In this document: positions 1 through 7,473 of the stretch, in pieces
Numbering within the stretch: the first letter of the stretch is position 1
Layout: each line of letters opens with the position of its first letter
DNA from: Ardenticatenaceae bacterium
GTDB lineage: Bacteria > Chloroflexota > Anaerolineae > Promineifilales > Promineifilaceae
DNA length: 35,328 nt
NCBI GenBank assembly: GCA_020634215.1
Contig: JACKCD010000060.1
Coordinates: forward strand, 1 to 35,328
Reading direction: 5' to 3'
Program-made: the position numbers and the translations under genes
Notes under the pieces: generated by a model
The model's input: only the letters and a program-made list of their open reading frames with translations
What the model was told of the DNA's origin: nothing
Database searches by the model: none

Positions 1-900
1 CTGGGGCATGTGGAAACAACCTATGGCTCCTGTGTCGAGCGGCTGACCGTCAACCTGACCAACCCCGACCCGGCACTAGGCGAACTGCGTTCAGTTTGGT
101 CGGCAGAGGCACCCAACCCACACCCGTTTTTAGCAGAAACGGCCGTTCGCCAAGCCCTCTCCCTCGCCATTGACCGCCACACCCTCATCAACCAAGTCTA
201 TGGCGACTCAGCCCAAATAAGCTGCAACCTCATCCCAGCTCCCGGCCCCTTCGCCTCCCCCAACAACAGCAGTTGCTTCAGTGCCAACGTCACCGCCGCC
301 AACGCCCTGCTTGATGAAGCAGGCATCCGTGACCTGAACCGCGATGGCATACGGGAAAGCAACGGTGTACCGCTGCGTATCCTGCTCCAGGCCGCCACCA
401 ACCCCACCCAGCAAACCATTCAAAGCCAAATCCAGGCTGATTGGGCTGCCATTGGCGTTGCCACCGACCTGCAAGACACGCCGGCCGACAAGCTTTTTAG
501 CACCAAACCCGACGAAGAAAGCAGCTACACCCATTTCTACGCTGACGTGGCGCTCTTTACCGACTGCTTTGCGGGCACCAACCCCACCGACCATATGCAG
601 CAGTGGACGTGTGCCGAAATCCCCACCCCAGAAAACCAGTGGCAGGGACGCAACGTGGCTCGCTACTGCAACCCCGCCTATGACGAGTTGGCCGGGCAGC
701 TTGCCGCCGCCACCAGCCGCGACCAACAGGCACAGCTCGTGCAGCAGCTCAACGATCTGCTGGTGCAGGATGGCATCGTGATTCCATTGGTACAGCGCGG
801 CGTCGTTTCTGTCCACGCCAACAACCTACTCGGCGTGCGCCCCAACACCTGGGACTCTGACCTGTGGAATATTGGCGACTGGGTGAGAACCATTCGGTAA
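1..900 (+). CDS. ABC transporter substrate-binding protein (family 5, peptide type), 3' part
   Basis: This is the C-terminal ~299 residues of a solute-binding protein of the peptide/nickel (SBP_bac_5) family, which would deliver oligopeptides or similar ligands outside the membrane to an ABC permease. The reading frame is open to the window edge, so the true start lies upstream; the GTG at 10 is an internal Val. Seen: a segment with VRQALSLAIDR followed by a LINQVY-like stretch, typical of the lobe where family members align, then LLDEAGI with RDLNRDGIRE, and a C-terminal block with RYCNPAYDEL and GIVIPLVQRG, all usual in this family. No permease or ATPase partner is visible; those would lie upstream. 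It ends inside a TCGGTAA-type intergenic repeat and is convergent with the next gene. Family assignment is firm; the ligand is unknown. Confidence 0.85.
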   Translation: MGHVETTYGSCVERLTVNLTNPDPALGELRSVWSAEAPNPHPFLAETAVRQALSLAIDRHTLINQVYGDSAQISCNLIPAPGPFASPNNSSCFSANVTAANALLDEAGIRDLNRDGIRESNGVPLRILLQAATNPTQQTIQSQIQADWAAIGVATDLQDTPADKLFSTKPDEESSYTHFYADVALFTDCFAGTNPTDHMQQWTCAEIPTPENQWQGRNVARYCNPAYDELAGQLAAATSRDQQAQLVQQLNDLLVQDGIVIPLVQRGVVSVHANNLLGVRPNTWDSDLWNIGDWVRTIR

Positions 901-960
901 TCGGTAATCGGTAATCGGTAATCAGTGTTCAGTCTGGTTACTGATTACCGATTACTGACC
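898..960. repeat. Intergenic heptamer-repeat hairpin, TCGGTAA family, copy A1
   Basis: Tandem TCGGTAA/TCAGTAA units on the left face inverted copies (TTACTGATTACCGATTACTGA) on the right across a short spacer, so the RNA or DNA could fold into a long hairpin. It sits exactly between two convergent genes. The stop codon and last codons of the exporter on the minus strand (ISGQ-stop) are made of repeat sequence. Related copies lie at 9400-9467, 24488-24554 and 27220-27292. Confidence 0.8.
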
Positions 961-2757
961 ACTGATCACCTCATAATCCGGCGACTGATGGCGGAAGTAA
1001 GTTTCATACAGGTCGGCATAATGCCCACCAGCCGCCATCAGCGCCTCGTGACTTCCTTCCTCAATAATCTCCCCCTGACTTAAAACAATAATTCGGTCGG
1101 CATTGCGAATGGTTGAAAGGCGATGGGCAATGACAATGGCCGTGCGCCGTTGCAGCACCATATCCAGGCTTTCCTGAATTTGCGCTTCAGTCACGGGGTC
1201 AATGCTGGCCGTGGCCTCATCCAAAATGATGATCGCTGGCTCTTTGAGCAGCACCCGCGCCAGTGCCACCAACTGCCGCTGCCCCATCGAAAGTGCCTGT
1301 CCCCCTTCCCCCACGTCGCTATCCAGCCCATTGGGCAATGCTTCCACCCATTCGCCCCAGCCAATTTGGTTGGCAACGGCCGTTACTGCCGCATCACTCG
1401 CCTCCGGCACTGCATAGCGAATGTTGTCGGCCACCGTGCCGGAAAAAAGAAACGGCGTTTGCGGCACCACGCCAAGCTGCCGTCGGTAGCTGGGCAAGTC
1501 AAAGCTGCGGATGTCGTAGCCGTCAATCAGCAGTTGTCCCGCCTGAAACTCATAAAAACGCGCCACCAGCTTGCCCAGGCTCGATTTCCCCGCCCCAGTA
1601 TGCCCAACCAGCGCTACCGTCTCTCCAGCCTCAATCGTCAAGCTAAAATCACGCAGCACTTGCTCTTGCTCGGTATAGCGAAAATCAACGTGTTGGAAGG
1701 AAATACGGCCGTTTAAGCGTGGGGGTTGAAAAACGGCCGTTTGCACCACCCTCGGCTCCGCATCCATCAATGAAAATACCCGCTCGCTCGACGACAACCC
1801 CAGTTGGAACTGGCTCCAAAACGAGGCGATCCCCGTCAGCGGAAACCAAAAAACGGCAATCGCCTGTAAAAAGAGAAACCAATCCCCCGCCGACACCTCC
1901 CCCGCCAGCACGCCGCTGCCGCCAAAATAAATCATCGCCACTGTGCCCAATCCAGCCACCAGCAGCAGTAGCGGAAAAACGGCACTAAACACCAGCCCTT
2001 GTCGCAGCGTCACCTGATACGACTGCCCGTTAACCTCGTCAAACTCATCGTAAATCATCTGCTCGCGGCGAAAATTTTTGGCAACAGAAATACCGCTAAT
2101 TGTTTCCTGTAAATGGGCATTGACCACCGCCAGCGCCCGCTGTGCCTGCCGCGTGGTCAGCCGCGCCAGGTGGCGGAACCCCAGCGCCACCAGCACAATC
2201 AGCGGCGTGATGGCTAATGCCCAGAGTGCCAGCCGCACGTTGATGGAAAACAAAATGGCGAGAATGAACAGTACCATCAAAATTTGGCTAAACAGGTTGA
2301 GCGTCAGCGTGACAACGGTGGCAAAATCTTGCGTGTCGGACGTGACGCGGCTGACAATGCGGCCGGATGGGTTTTCATCATAAAACGACATATCCCGCGC
2401 CATCACCGCCTGAAAGACATCTTCACGCAGGTTAAAGACAACATACCCCACCGCACGAGCCGTATACCATTGGCGCAAAAAGTTAAATGTCCATGACAAC
2501 CCACCAGCCAGTAGAATCCCGCCCACCAGCAGCAAAATGGTACGCCTATTCAGCGATTCACTTAGAGCATCTACCCCCTGCGATAGAATGAGCGGATACG
2601 CCGCATCCATCACGGCACTCAGGCAAATCAACCCTGCGACCAGCATCATGCTGCGCCGCTGAGGCCGAAAGTAGCCAACAATACGTTTGATCAGTTCGCG
2701 GTCTTCATAGCTACGGTCATAGGAATCTGCTTCCAGACCGTCCATAATAAAGCCCAT
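952..2757 (-). CDS. ABC exporter, fused transmembrane and ATPase domains (MsbA/MDR type)
   Basis: A 601-residue half-transporter that would pump lipids, peptides or drugs outward after dimerising, with its partner subunit unknown. Residues about 35-320 form the six-helix ABC membrane domain. The ATPase domain follows, with Walker A GHTGAGKSS at 385-393, a Q-loop in VVPQTPFLFSG, the signature LSMGQ at 489-493, Walker B IIILDEATA at about 509-517, and the switch His in IAHRLST. In the signature, Met replaces the second residue of the usual LSGGQ, a tolerated variant. The ATG at 2757 has AGGAGAG 6-7 bases upstream; another Met lies at codon 5. Length matches single-chain half exporters, which often occur as heterodimer pairs, but no second copy is in the window. 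The gene contains AACGGCCGTT at 1375 and 1732. Confidence 0.93.
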   Translation of the reverse strand: MGFIMDGLEADSYDRSYEDRELIKRIVGYFRPQRRSMMLVAGLICLSAVMDAAYPLILSQGVDALSESLNRRTILLLVGGILLAGGLSWTFNFLRQWYTARAVGYVVFNLREDVFQAVMARDMSFYDENPSGRIVSRVTSDTQDFATVVTLTLNLFSQILMVLFILAILFSINVRLALWALAITPLIVLVALGFRHLARLTTRQAQRALAVVNAHLQETISGISVAKNFRREQMIYDEFDEVNGQSYQVTLRQGLVFSAVFPLLLLVAGLGTVAMIYFGGSGVLAGEVSAGDWFLFLQAIAVFWFPLTGIASFWSQFQLGLSSSERVFSLMDAEPRVVQTAVFQPPRLNGRISFQHVDFRYTEQEQVLRDFSLTIEAGETVALVGHTGAGKSSLGKLVARFYEFQAGQLLIDGYDIRSFDLPSYRRQLGVVPQTPFLFSGTVADNIRYAVPEASDAAVTAVANQIGWGEWVEALPNGLDSDVGEGGQALSMGQRQLVALARVLLKEPAIIILDEATASIDPVTEAQIQESLDMVLQRRTAIVIAHRLSTIRNADRIIVLSQGEIIEEGSHEALMAAGGHYADLYETYFRHQSPDYEVISGQ

Positions 2758-2820
2758 TTTTCTCTCCTGTTATCCGGTACGGATTTTGAATTTTGTTTGT
2801 TCTCAGTTACGATCCAGGTT

Positions 2821-2979
2821 ATGGATCACACTTTTCGTGACCTGCTGCTGGCAGGTCTAATTCTCTTTATTTTACTTATTTTACCCGGTCTCATCCCCAT
2901 TTGGCAGCTTGGCTACAGCATGGCGGCGGCGGTGGCGCTGGGTTTGGTGGCGTTGTGGGCGGGGCGAAACGGCCGTTAA
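2821..2979 (+). CDS. Small two-helix membrane protein, unknown function
   Basis: A 52-residue ORF starting at ATG 2821 (an upstream in-frame start at 2797 is possible). It has two hydrophobic stretches, roughly residues 7-27 and 33-48, separated by a short turn with proline and tryptophan, and a basic tail NGR. The tail and the stop codon are written by an AACGGCCGTTAA palindrome at 2968. It lies divergent from the ABC exporter and 26 bases before the metallo-beta-lactamase gene, with which it may be cotranscribed. No clear ribosome-binding site is seen. I recognise no family; coding status rests on composition and position only. Confidence 0.45.
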   Translation: MDHTFRDLLLAGLILFILLILPGLIPIWQLGYSMAAAVALGLVALWAGRNGR

Positions 2980-3005
2980 TCTCCCATCCCCCTGTACATA
3001 CCCGC

Positions 3006-3599
3006 ATGACTTCCCGATCATCCCCCGTCACCATTGTCAACGTTGGCTACCGCTCAACCAACTACTGGGTCATCAGCAACGGCCGTTCCCGTCTGCTGGT
3101 TGACATCGGCTGGCCCGGCACGCTTGGCACCATGAAAGCCAATCTCAAAAAAATGGACATTCCCCTGCCCGAAATTCGCTACGCCCTCGCCACCCATTAC
3201 CATATTGACCACGCTGGCCTGGGCGAAGAACTCAAGCGCGAAGGGGTTCCTTTGTTGGTGGTGGATATTCAGGAAACGGCCGTTTTTCTCATGAAGCAAT
3301 GGACAAAACCCCACGATAACTACGTCGAAATCACCCCCAAAGGCAACGTCGTCATCACCTTGGCCCAAAGCCGCCAGCTTCTAGCCGACATCGGCCTTGC
3401 CGGTGAAATCCTACCCACACCCGGCCACTCCGACCACTGCGTCTCGCTCCTCCTCGACGATGGCTCCGTCTTCACCGGCGACCTGCCGCCAGAACAGTCT
3501 GCCTTTGACAATCCCGTTGCCCTGGCAAGCTGGCAGCAGCTACGTGAACGGGGTGCAGCGCGAGTATATCCTGCCCACGGACCAATCCGAACAATGTGA
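3006..3599 (+). CDS. Metallo-beta-lactamase fold hydrolase
   Basis: A 197-residue MBL-fold protein, probably a Zn-dependent hydrolase of a thioester, glyoxalase II-like substrate or similar small molecule. Seen: the metal motif HYHIDHAGL (H-x-H-x-D-H), a second metal His in PTPGHSDHC, the bridging Asp in VFTGDLPPE, and a final His in VYPAHGPIR. I chose ATG 3006 (start MTSRSS); the same frame stays open upstream to 2901 but only as the shadow of the preceding small ORF. The protein is short compared with glyoxalase II (about 250), lacking the helical C-terminal domain. It carries palindrome sites at 3078 and 3275. It lies upstream of the acyl-CoA carboxylase operon, separated by 119 bases, so a thioesterase-like role is conceivable but only inferred. 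Confidence 0.88.
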   Translation: MTSRSSPVTIVNVGYRSTNYWVISNGRSRLLVDIGWPGTLGTMKANLKKMDIPLPEIRYALATHYHIDHAGLGEELKREGVPLLVVDIQETAVFLMKQWTKPHDNYVEITPKGNVVITLAQSRQLLADIGLAGEILPTPGHSDHCVSLLLDDGSVFTGDLPPEQSAFDNPVALASWQQLRERGAARVYPAHGPIRTM

Positions 3600-3649
3600 T
3601 AAAATAGCGACCAACTCTTCTCATCACAGAGGATATACCATTTCATCTT

Positions 3650-3700
3650 TTTCTTCTCTTTCTTTGCGCCCTCTACGAACTCTGCGGTTCCAATTCTGAA
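3650..3700. repeat. Degenerate copy of a dispersed TTTGCG.CTCTGCGGTTC-type intergenic repeat
   Basis: The gap between the MBL and carboxyltransferase genes contains a pyrimidine-rich stretch followed by TTTGCGCCCTCTACGAACTC and a CTGCGGTTC block. It resembles the octamer-type repeat (CGCAAAGT units) at 28218-28274 in reverse orientation, but is too diverged to form a good hairpin here. Confidence 0.35.
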
Positions 3701-3718
3701 AACAAGCGTGACACCAAC

Positions 3719-5335
3719 ATGGCAATTTTTAACTCCCAAATCTCCACCAACAGCGACACCTTTGCCCAAAACCGGCGCGGCATGTTGGCACTCATTAACC
3801 AAATGCGCCAGCTTGAAGCCCGCGCCGAACAAGCGTCGGCCAAATCTAAAGAACGGTTCGACAAGCGCGGTCAGCTTTTGCCCCGTGAACGGCTGGCGCG
3901 GCTACTCGACCCCGGCACGCCGTTTCTGGAAATTGGCAACATGGCGGGTTATTTGCGCGACAGCGACAACCGCGACCGCTCCATCCCCGGTGCGGGGGTC
4001 ATCGCTGGCATTGGCTTTGTTAGCGGCGTTCGCGCCATGATTGTTGCCACCGACAGCGGCATCAACGCTGGAGCCATCACCGAAATTGGCGGGGCCAAAA
4101 TGACCCGCTGCCAGGACATTGCCTTGGAAAGCAAGCTGCCGTTTATCCATTTGGTCGAAAGCGCGGGGGCGAATTTGCTGGAATATCGGGTGCAGTTGTT
4201 TATTCAGGGGGGGGCGTTGTTCCAAAAATTCGCCAAGCTCAGTGCAGCCGGCTGCCCTGTCATCACCGTGCTGCATGGGTCGTCTACGGCCGGGGGGGCC
4301 TACATGCCCGGCATGAGCGACATTGTGATTGGGGTGCGGGGGCGCGGGCAGGCGTTTTTGGCCGGGCCGCCGCTGGTGCGGGCTGCCACTGGCGAAATTG
4401 CTGAAGCCGAGGCGTTGGGGGGGGCAGAAATGCACGCCACCATATCGGGGCTAGTTGAGCATTTGGCGGAAAACGACGGTGACGGCATTCGGCTGGCGCG
4501 GGAGGTGGTTGCCAAGCTCAATTGGGAAGCAGTGGGTGGTAAGCCAGCCACCTTTGCCCCGCCGCGTTACGACCCCGACGAAGTTGCGGGCATTGTGCCG
4601 CTGGATTATCGGCAGCCGTATGATGTCAAGGAAGTGATTGCTCGGCTGGTGGATGGCTCCGACCTGCTGGAATTCAAAAGCCGGTATGGCAGCCAAACGG
4701 TGTGTGTGCAGGCCAACGTGCATGGAATGCCGTGCGCTTTCATCGGCAACAACGGCCCCATTGACCCCGATGGGGCAACCAAGGTTACGCACTTTATCCA
4801 ACTGTGCTGCCAATCGAACACGCCGTTGATTTTTTTGCAAAACACGACGGGCTACATGGTGGGGACGGCGTATGAGCAGGGCGGGATGATTAAACACGGC
4901 TCGAAGATGATTCAGGCGGTGTCGAACGCCACCGTGCCGCGCCTGACGCTGATGATTGGGGCGAGTTTTGGGGCGGGCAACTATGGGATGTGTGGCCGCG
5001 CTTATAACCCGCGCTTTTTGTTTAGCTGGCCGAATGCGGTGACGGGGGTGATGGGGGGTGAGCAGGCGGCGATGACGATGCGGCTGGTGATGGAGGCCAG
5101 CGCGGCGCGGCGCGGGCAGACGATTGAGCCAGCGATTTTGGCGGCACAGGAGCAGCAGATTATTGACCATTTTAACGGCCAGTCGGATGCGTTTTTTACC
5201 TCTGGCTGGCTGCTGGACGATGGCCTGATTGACCCGCGTGACAGCCGCAAGGTGCTGGCGTTTTTGCTGGCAACAGTGCGCGAGGGGGAAAAACGGCCGT
5301 TATTTCCCAATACGTTTGGGGTGGCGAGGATGTAA
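3719..5335 (+). CDS. Acyl-CoA carboxylase, carboxyltransferase (beta) subunit, MccB/AtuC type
   Basis: A 538-residue carboxyltransferase that moves CO2 from carboxybiotin to an acyl-CoA. Seen: the N-terminal crotonase-like half with RERLARLLDPGTPFLE, GGAYMPGMSD and AFLAGPPLVRAATGE, and the C-terminal half with a TTGYMVG block, GASFGAGNYGMCGRAYNPRF and VMGGEQAA. The last group marks the 3-methylcrotonyl-CoA/geranyl-CoA carboxylase branch rather than propionyl-CoA carboxylase. The NNGPI..DGATK and IKHGSKMIQAV variants recall the geranyl-CoA enzyme (AtuC) more than classical MccB; this is from memory of the family. Length is typical. The start ATG 3719 lacks a clear ribosome-binding site. It forms an operon with the hydratase and biotin subunit downstream. 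Confidence 0.92.
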   Translation: MAIFNSQISTNSDTFAQNRRGMLALINQMRQLEARAEQASAKSKERFDKRGQLLPRERLARLLDPGTPFLEIGNMAGYLRDSDNRDRSIPGAGVIAGIGFVSGVRAMIVATDSGINAGAITEIGGAKMTRCQDIALESKLPFIHLVESAGANLLEYRVQLFIQGGALFQKFAKLSAAGCPVITVLHGSSTAGGAYMPGMSDIVIGVRGRGQAFLAGPPLVRAATGEIAEAEALGGAEMHATISGLVEHLAENDGDGIRLAREVVAKLNWEAVGGKPATFAPPRYDPDEVAGIVPLDYRQPYDVKEVIARLVDGSDLLEFKSRYGSQTVCVQANVHGMPCAFIGNNGPIDPDGATKVTHFIQLCCQSNTPLIFLQNTTGYMVGTAYEQGGMIKHGSKMIQAVSNATVPRLTLMIGASFGAGNYGMCGRAYNPRFLFSWPNAVTGVMGGEQAAMTMRLVMEASAARRGQTIEPAILAAQEQQIIDHFNGQSDAFFTSGWLLDDGLIDPRDSRKVLAFLLATVREGEKRPLFPNTFGVARM

Positions 5336-5344
5336 AAAGGGGGA

Positions 5345-5410
5345 CTGGAGATTGGAGATTGGAGATTGATGAAGGTTCACAATCTCTAATCTCTAATCCC
5401 CAATCTCTCA
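5345..5410. repeat. Intergenic heptamer-repeat hairpin, GGAGATT family, copy B1
   Basis: Three GGAGATT units, then a short spacer beginning GATGAAGGTTCA, then the inverted AATCTCT units. The spacer and flanking units are almost identical to those of copy B4 at 22203-22269, showing the two are copies of one element rather than independent simple repeats. It lies between the carboxyltransferase stop and the hydratase start and ends 10 bases before the latter. Confidence 0.8.
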
Positions 5411-5419
5411 TCGCAAGTT

Positions 5420-6217
5420 ATGACATACAATACACTTCTAGTAGAACAACAGCAATCACGCTGCCTGGTGACACTGAACCGGCCGGCGGTGCGGAATGCG
5501 CTGAGTGGGGAGATGATTGCGGAGTTAACGGCCGTTCTCGACCGCATCGAACCCGACCGCACCATCCGCACCCTTGTTTTGCGCGGGGCGGGCGGCTGGT
5601 TTTGCGCCGGGGGCGACATCAAGCAGTTCCAACAGCTTTTTCAGGGGCAGTTGACGGCGGAGGAAGTGGCGGCGGAGAACCGAGAAATCGGCCGTTTGCT
5701 GACGCGACTCAACCATCTGCCGCAGACGGTGGTGATGCTGGTGGAAGGGGCGGCCATTGGCGGCGGCTTTGGGCTGGTGTGCGTCAGCGATATTGCCATC
5801 GCCACGGCCGACACCCGCTTTTCGCTCAGTGAAACGTCGCTGGGGATTCCCCCGGCGCAAATTGCGGCCTTTGTGGTGCAGCGCATTGGGCTGACGCAGG
5901 CGCGGCGGCTGATGTTGACGGCGGCACGGTTTAAGGCCGATGAAGCGGAGAAGCTGGGGCTGGTGCATTTTGCCGTGCCCGATAGCACGGCCCTGGAAGC
6001 CAAAGCGGAAGAACTGCTGCGCCAAATTGAGCGGTGCGGGGCGCAGGCAAACGGGATTACGAAGGGGATTTTACAAACGGCCGTTTCCCACCCCCTCTCC
6101 ACCACCCTCGACATCGCCGCCTACGAATTCGCCAAAGCAATGCTCAGCGACGAAGGGCGCGAAGGCGTGGCGGCGTTTTTGGAAAAGCGTAAACCGAAGT
6201 GGAGCGAGCAGGGATAA
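5420..6217 (+). CDS. Enoyl-CoA hydratase/isomerase (methylglutaconyl- or isohexenylglutaconyl-CoA hydratase-like)
   Basis: A 265-residue crotonase. It would hydrate the glutaconyl-type product made by the neighbouring carboxylase. Seen: oxyanion-hole segments FCAGGDIKQF (around residue 57) and VEGAAIGGGFGL (around 109), then SLSETSLGIPPAQIAAFVVQRIG, and the KADEAEKLGLVH stretch typical of the family. The PAQIAxFVVxRIG wording is what I remember from AtuE (isohexenylglutaconyl-CoA hydratase), which matches the AtuC-like flavour of the upstream gene; LiuC of leucine degradation is the alternative. ATG 5420 follows repeat copy B1 directly without a Shine-Dalgarno. Palindrome sites at 5527 and 6076. 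It is followed by an inserted-looking toxin-antitoxin cassette before the biotin subunit. Confidence 0.9.
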   Translation: MTYNTLLVEQQQSRCLVTLNRPAVRNALSGEMIAELTAVLDRIEPDRTIRTLVLRGAGGWFCAGGDIKQFQQLFQGQLTAEEVAAENREIGRLLTRLNHLPQTVVMLVEGAAIGGGFGLVCVSDIAIATADTRFSLSETSLGIPPAQIAAFVVQRIGLTQARRLMLTAARFKADEAEKLGLVHFAVPDSTALEAKAEELLRQIERCGAQANGITKGILQTAVSHPLSTTLDIAAYEFAKAMLSDEGREGVAAFLEKRKPKWSEQG

Positions 6218-6223
6218 TTAGAC

Positions 6224-6229
6224 TATAAT
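6224..6229 (+). promoter_or_regulatory. Candidate -10 element for the toxin-antitoxin cassette
   Basis: A perfect TATAAT lies just after the hydratase stop and 44 bases before the antitoxin ATG. No convincing -35 box is seen at 16-18 bases upstream. It suggests the cassette has its own promoter rather than relying on the carboxylase operon. Confidence 0.4.
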
Positions 6230-6272
6230 TGCTTGATGATAAAGTGGGAAAATTCCTGAATGGAGAAATTTA

Positions 6273-6497
6273 ATGGTAAAAATTCCAGCAAAGCAAGCTG
6301 TTCTTGAGCTAGAAAAGCTCCTCAGCGATGTGGCAAAAGGTCAGGAAATTGTCATTATTGCTTCTGATGGTTCCGCAATCAAGCTGGTAGCCTTACCGCG
6401 CAACCCCCAGCCCATCTTTGGCAGCGCACAGGGGTTAGTGGCGATTGGGGATGATTTTGATGACCCCATCGAAGGCTTTGAGGAATATATGTTGTGA
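6273..6497 (+). CDS. Type II antitoxin, Phd/YefM-like
   Basis: A 74-residue protein that would bind and neutralise the adjoining PIN toxin and autoregulate the promoter. Seen: the N-terminal Phd/YefM-type DNA-binding core (AKQAVLELEKLLSDVAKGQE, then a short beta strand ending KLVALP) and an acidic, aromatic C-terminal tail (DDFDDPIEGFEEYML), the usual toxin-wrapping segment with the F.sl.G...i.ddFddP pattern. ATG 6273 is preceded by GGAGAAA. The stop overlaps the toxin start by four bases (GTGA), the classic coupling. Base composition is more AT-rich than neighbouring operon genes and there is no AACGGCCGTT site here, both signs of acquisition. Confidence 0.88.
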   Translation: MVKIPAKQAVLELEKLLSDVAKGQEIVIIASDGSAIKLVALPRNPQPIFGSAQGLVAIGDDFDDPIEGFEEYML

Positions 6498-6898
6498 ACC
6501 TGTTGCTTGATACCCATGTCTTTCTGTGGTTTATTGCAGGGGACAAACAATTAGACAGCTATGCGCGGCATCTTATTGAAGATTTAGGCAATGAACGCTT
6601 TTTAAGCGTAGCCAGTGTTTGGGAAATTACCATTAAATCTAGTTTAGGCAGGCTTGCTGTGCCAACTCCGCCAAGTGCGTTGGTTCGTGACCACATTTGG
6701 GCAAATGCCATTAACTTGCTTGCTATCAAACCAGAACATCTTGACACGCTCCATGATTTGCCTGGGCATCATAAAGACCCATTTGATCGCCTTATTATCG
6801 CCCAAGCTATTCACGAAAAAATGACACTGCTTACAAAAGACAGCGCGTTTAGCCAATATGATGTTCAAACTCTGTGGTCATTTCCAGAAAATGAGTAA
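6494..6898 (+). CDS. vapC: PIN-domain toxin, VapC family ribonuclease
   Basis: A 134-residue PIN ribonuclease, probably cutting tRNA or rRNA when freed from its antitoxin. The four acidic metal ligands are visible: Asp in LLDTHVFLW near residue 6, Glu in SVWEITIKSS near 44, Asp in KDPFDRLIIAQA near 94-97, and Asp in LLTKDSAF near 115. Length is standard. The GTG at 6494 overlaps the antitoxin stop (GTGA), so translation is coupled. The following NADAR gene starts inside this gene (8-base overlap), making a three-gene cassette. The cassette separates the hydratase from the biotin-carboxylase gene, so it probably inserted into the operon. Confidence 0.92.
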   Translation: MNLLLDTHVFLWFIAGDKQLDSYARHLIEDLGNERFLSVASVWEITIKSSLGRLAVPTPPSALVRDHIWANAINLLAIKPEHLDTLHDLPGHHKDPFDRLIIAQAIHEKMTLLTKDSAFSQYDVQTLWSFPENE

Positions 6899-7460
6899 TC
6901 TGGACAACAAAGTGAACATACGCAGCCGAGAAGCGTTAGCAGCCTTTATCAGTGAAGGAAATAACGTCAAATACATCTTCTTTTGGGGTCATCAGAAGCC
7001 CAAAGCTGGCGTATCCAAGACCTGTTTTAGTCAGTGGTACCCTATGCCATTTAAGATAAACAACATAGTCTACCCAACAGCCGAGCATTTTATGATGGCT
7101 GAGAAGGCACGGCTATTTGGTGATTTTGCAGCAGAAGCAAAGATTATTTCAGCCACTCACCCAGGAGAGGCAAAAAATTTAGGCCGACGTGTAAAAGCAT
7201 TTGATGAGGAAGTCTGGATCAAGAATCGCTTTGAGATTGTCGTTCGTAGCAACATGGCAAAGTTTGAGCAAAATCCAGACCTCAAGACATTTTTGTTAAA
7301 CACGAGTCAACGCATCTTGGTTGAAGCAAGCCCACGTGATCACATTTGGGGCATTGGTTTGGCTGAAGACCATCCTGACGCACAAAATCCCAGTCAGTGG
7401 CCTGGTCTTAATCTTCTCGGTTTTGCCCTCATGGAAGCCCGTGATCGCCTAGCAAATTAA
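6891..7460 (+). CDS. NADAR family protein (YbiA/RibX-like N-glycosidase)
   Basis: A 189-residue NADAR-domain protein. Family members are N-glycosidases acting on ADP-ribosyl or riboflavin-pathway intermediates; some reverse guanine ADP-ribosylation as antitoxins of DarT-type toxins. Seen: FFWGHQK, SQWYPMPFKINN, the hallmark YPTAEHFMMAEKARLF with Glu-His, LGRRVKAFDEEVW, RFEIVVRSNMAKF, and the C-terminal DHIWGIGLAEDHPDAQNPSQWPGLNLLG, all diagnostic of the family. I chose ATG 6891, because the ORF's earlier Met at 6858 lies well inside vapC. The overlap with vapC implies coupled expression. Whether NADAR belongs functionally to the toxin-antitoxin pair is unknown. Composition is AT-richer than the flanking carboxylase genes. 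Confidence 0.92.
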   Translation: MSNLDNKVNIRSREALAAFISEGNNVKYIFFWGHQKPKAGVSKTCFSQWYPMPFKINNIVYPTAEHFMMAEKARLFGDFAAEAKIISATHPGEAKNLGRRVKAFDEEVWIKNRFEIVVRSNMAKFEQNPDLKTFLLNTSQRILVEASPRDHIWGIGLAEDHPDAQNPSQWPGLNLLGFALMEARDRLAN

Positions 7461-7473
7461 ACACAAACAGCTT

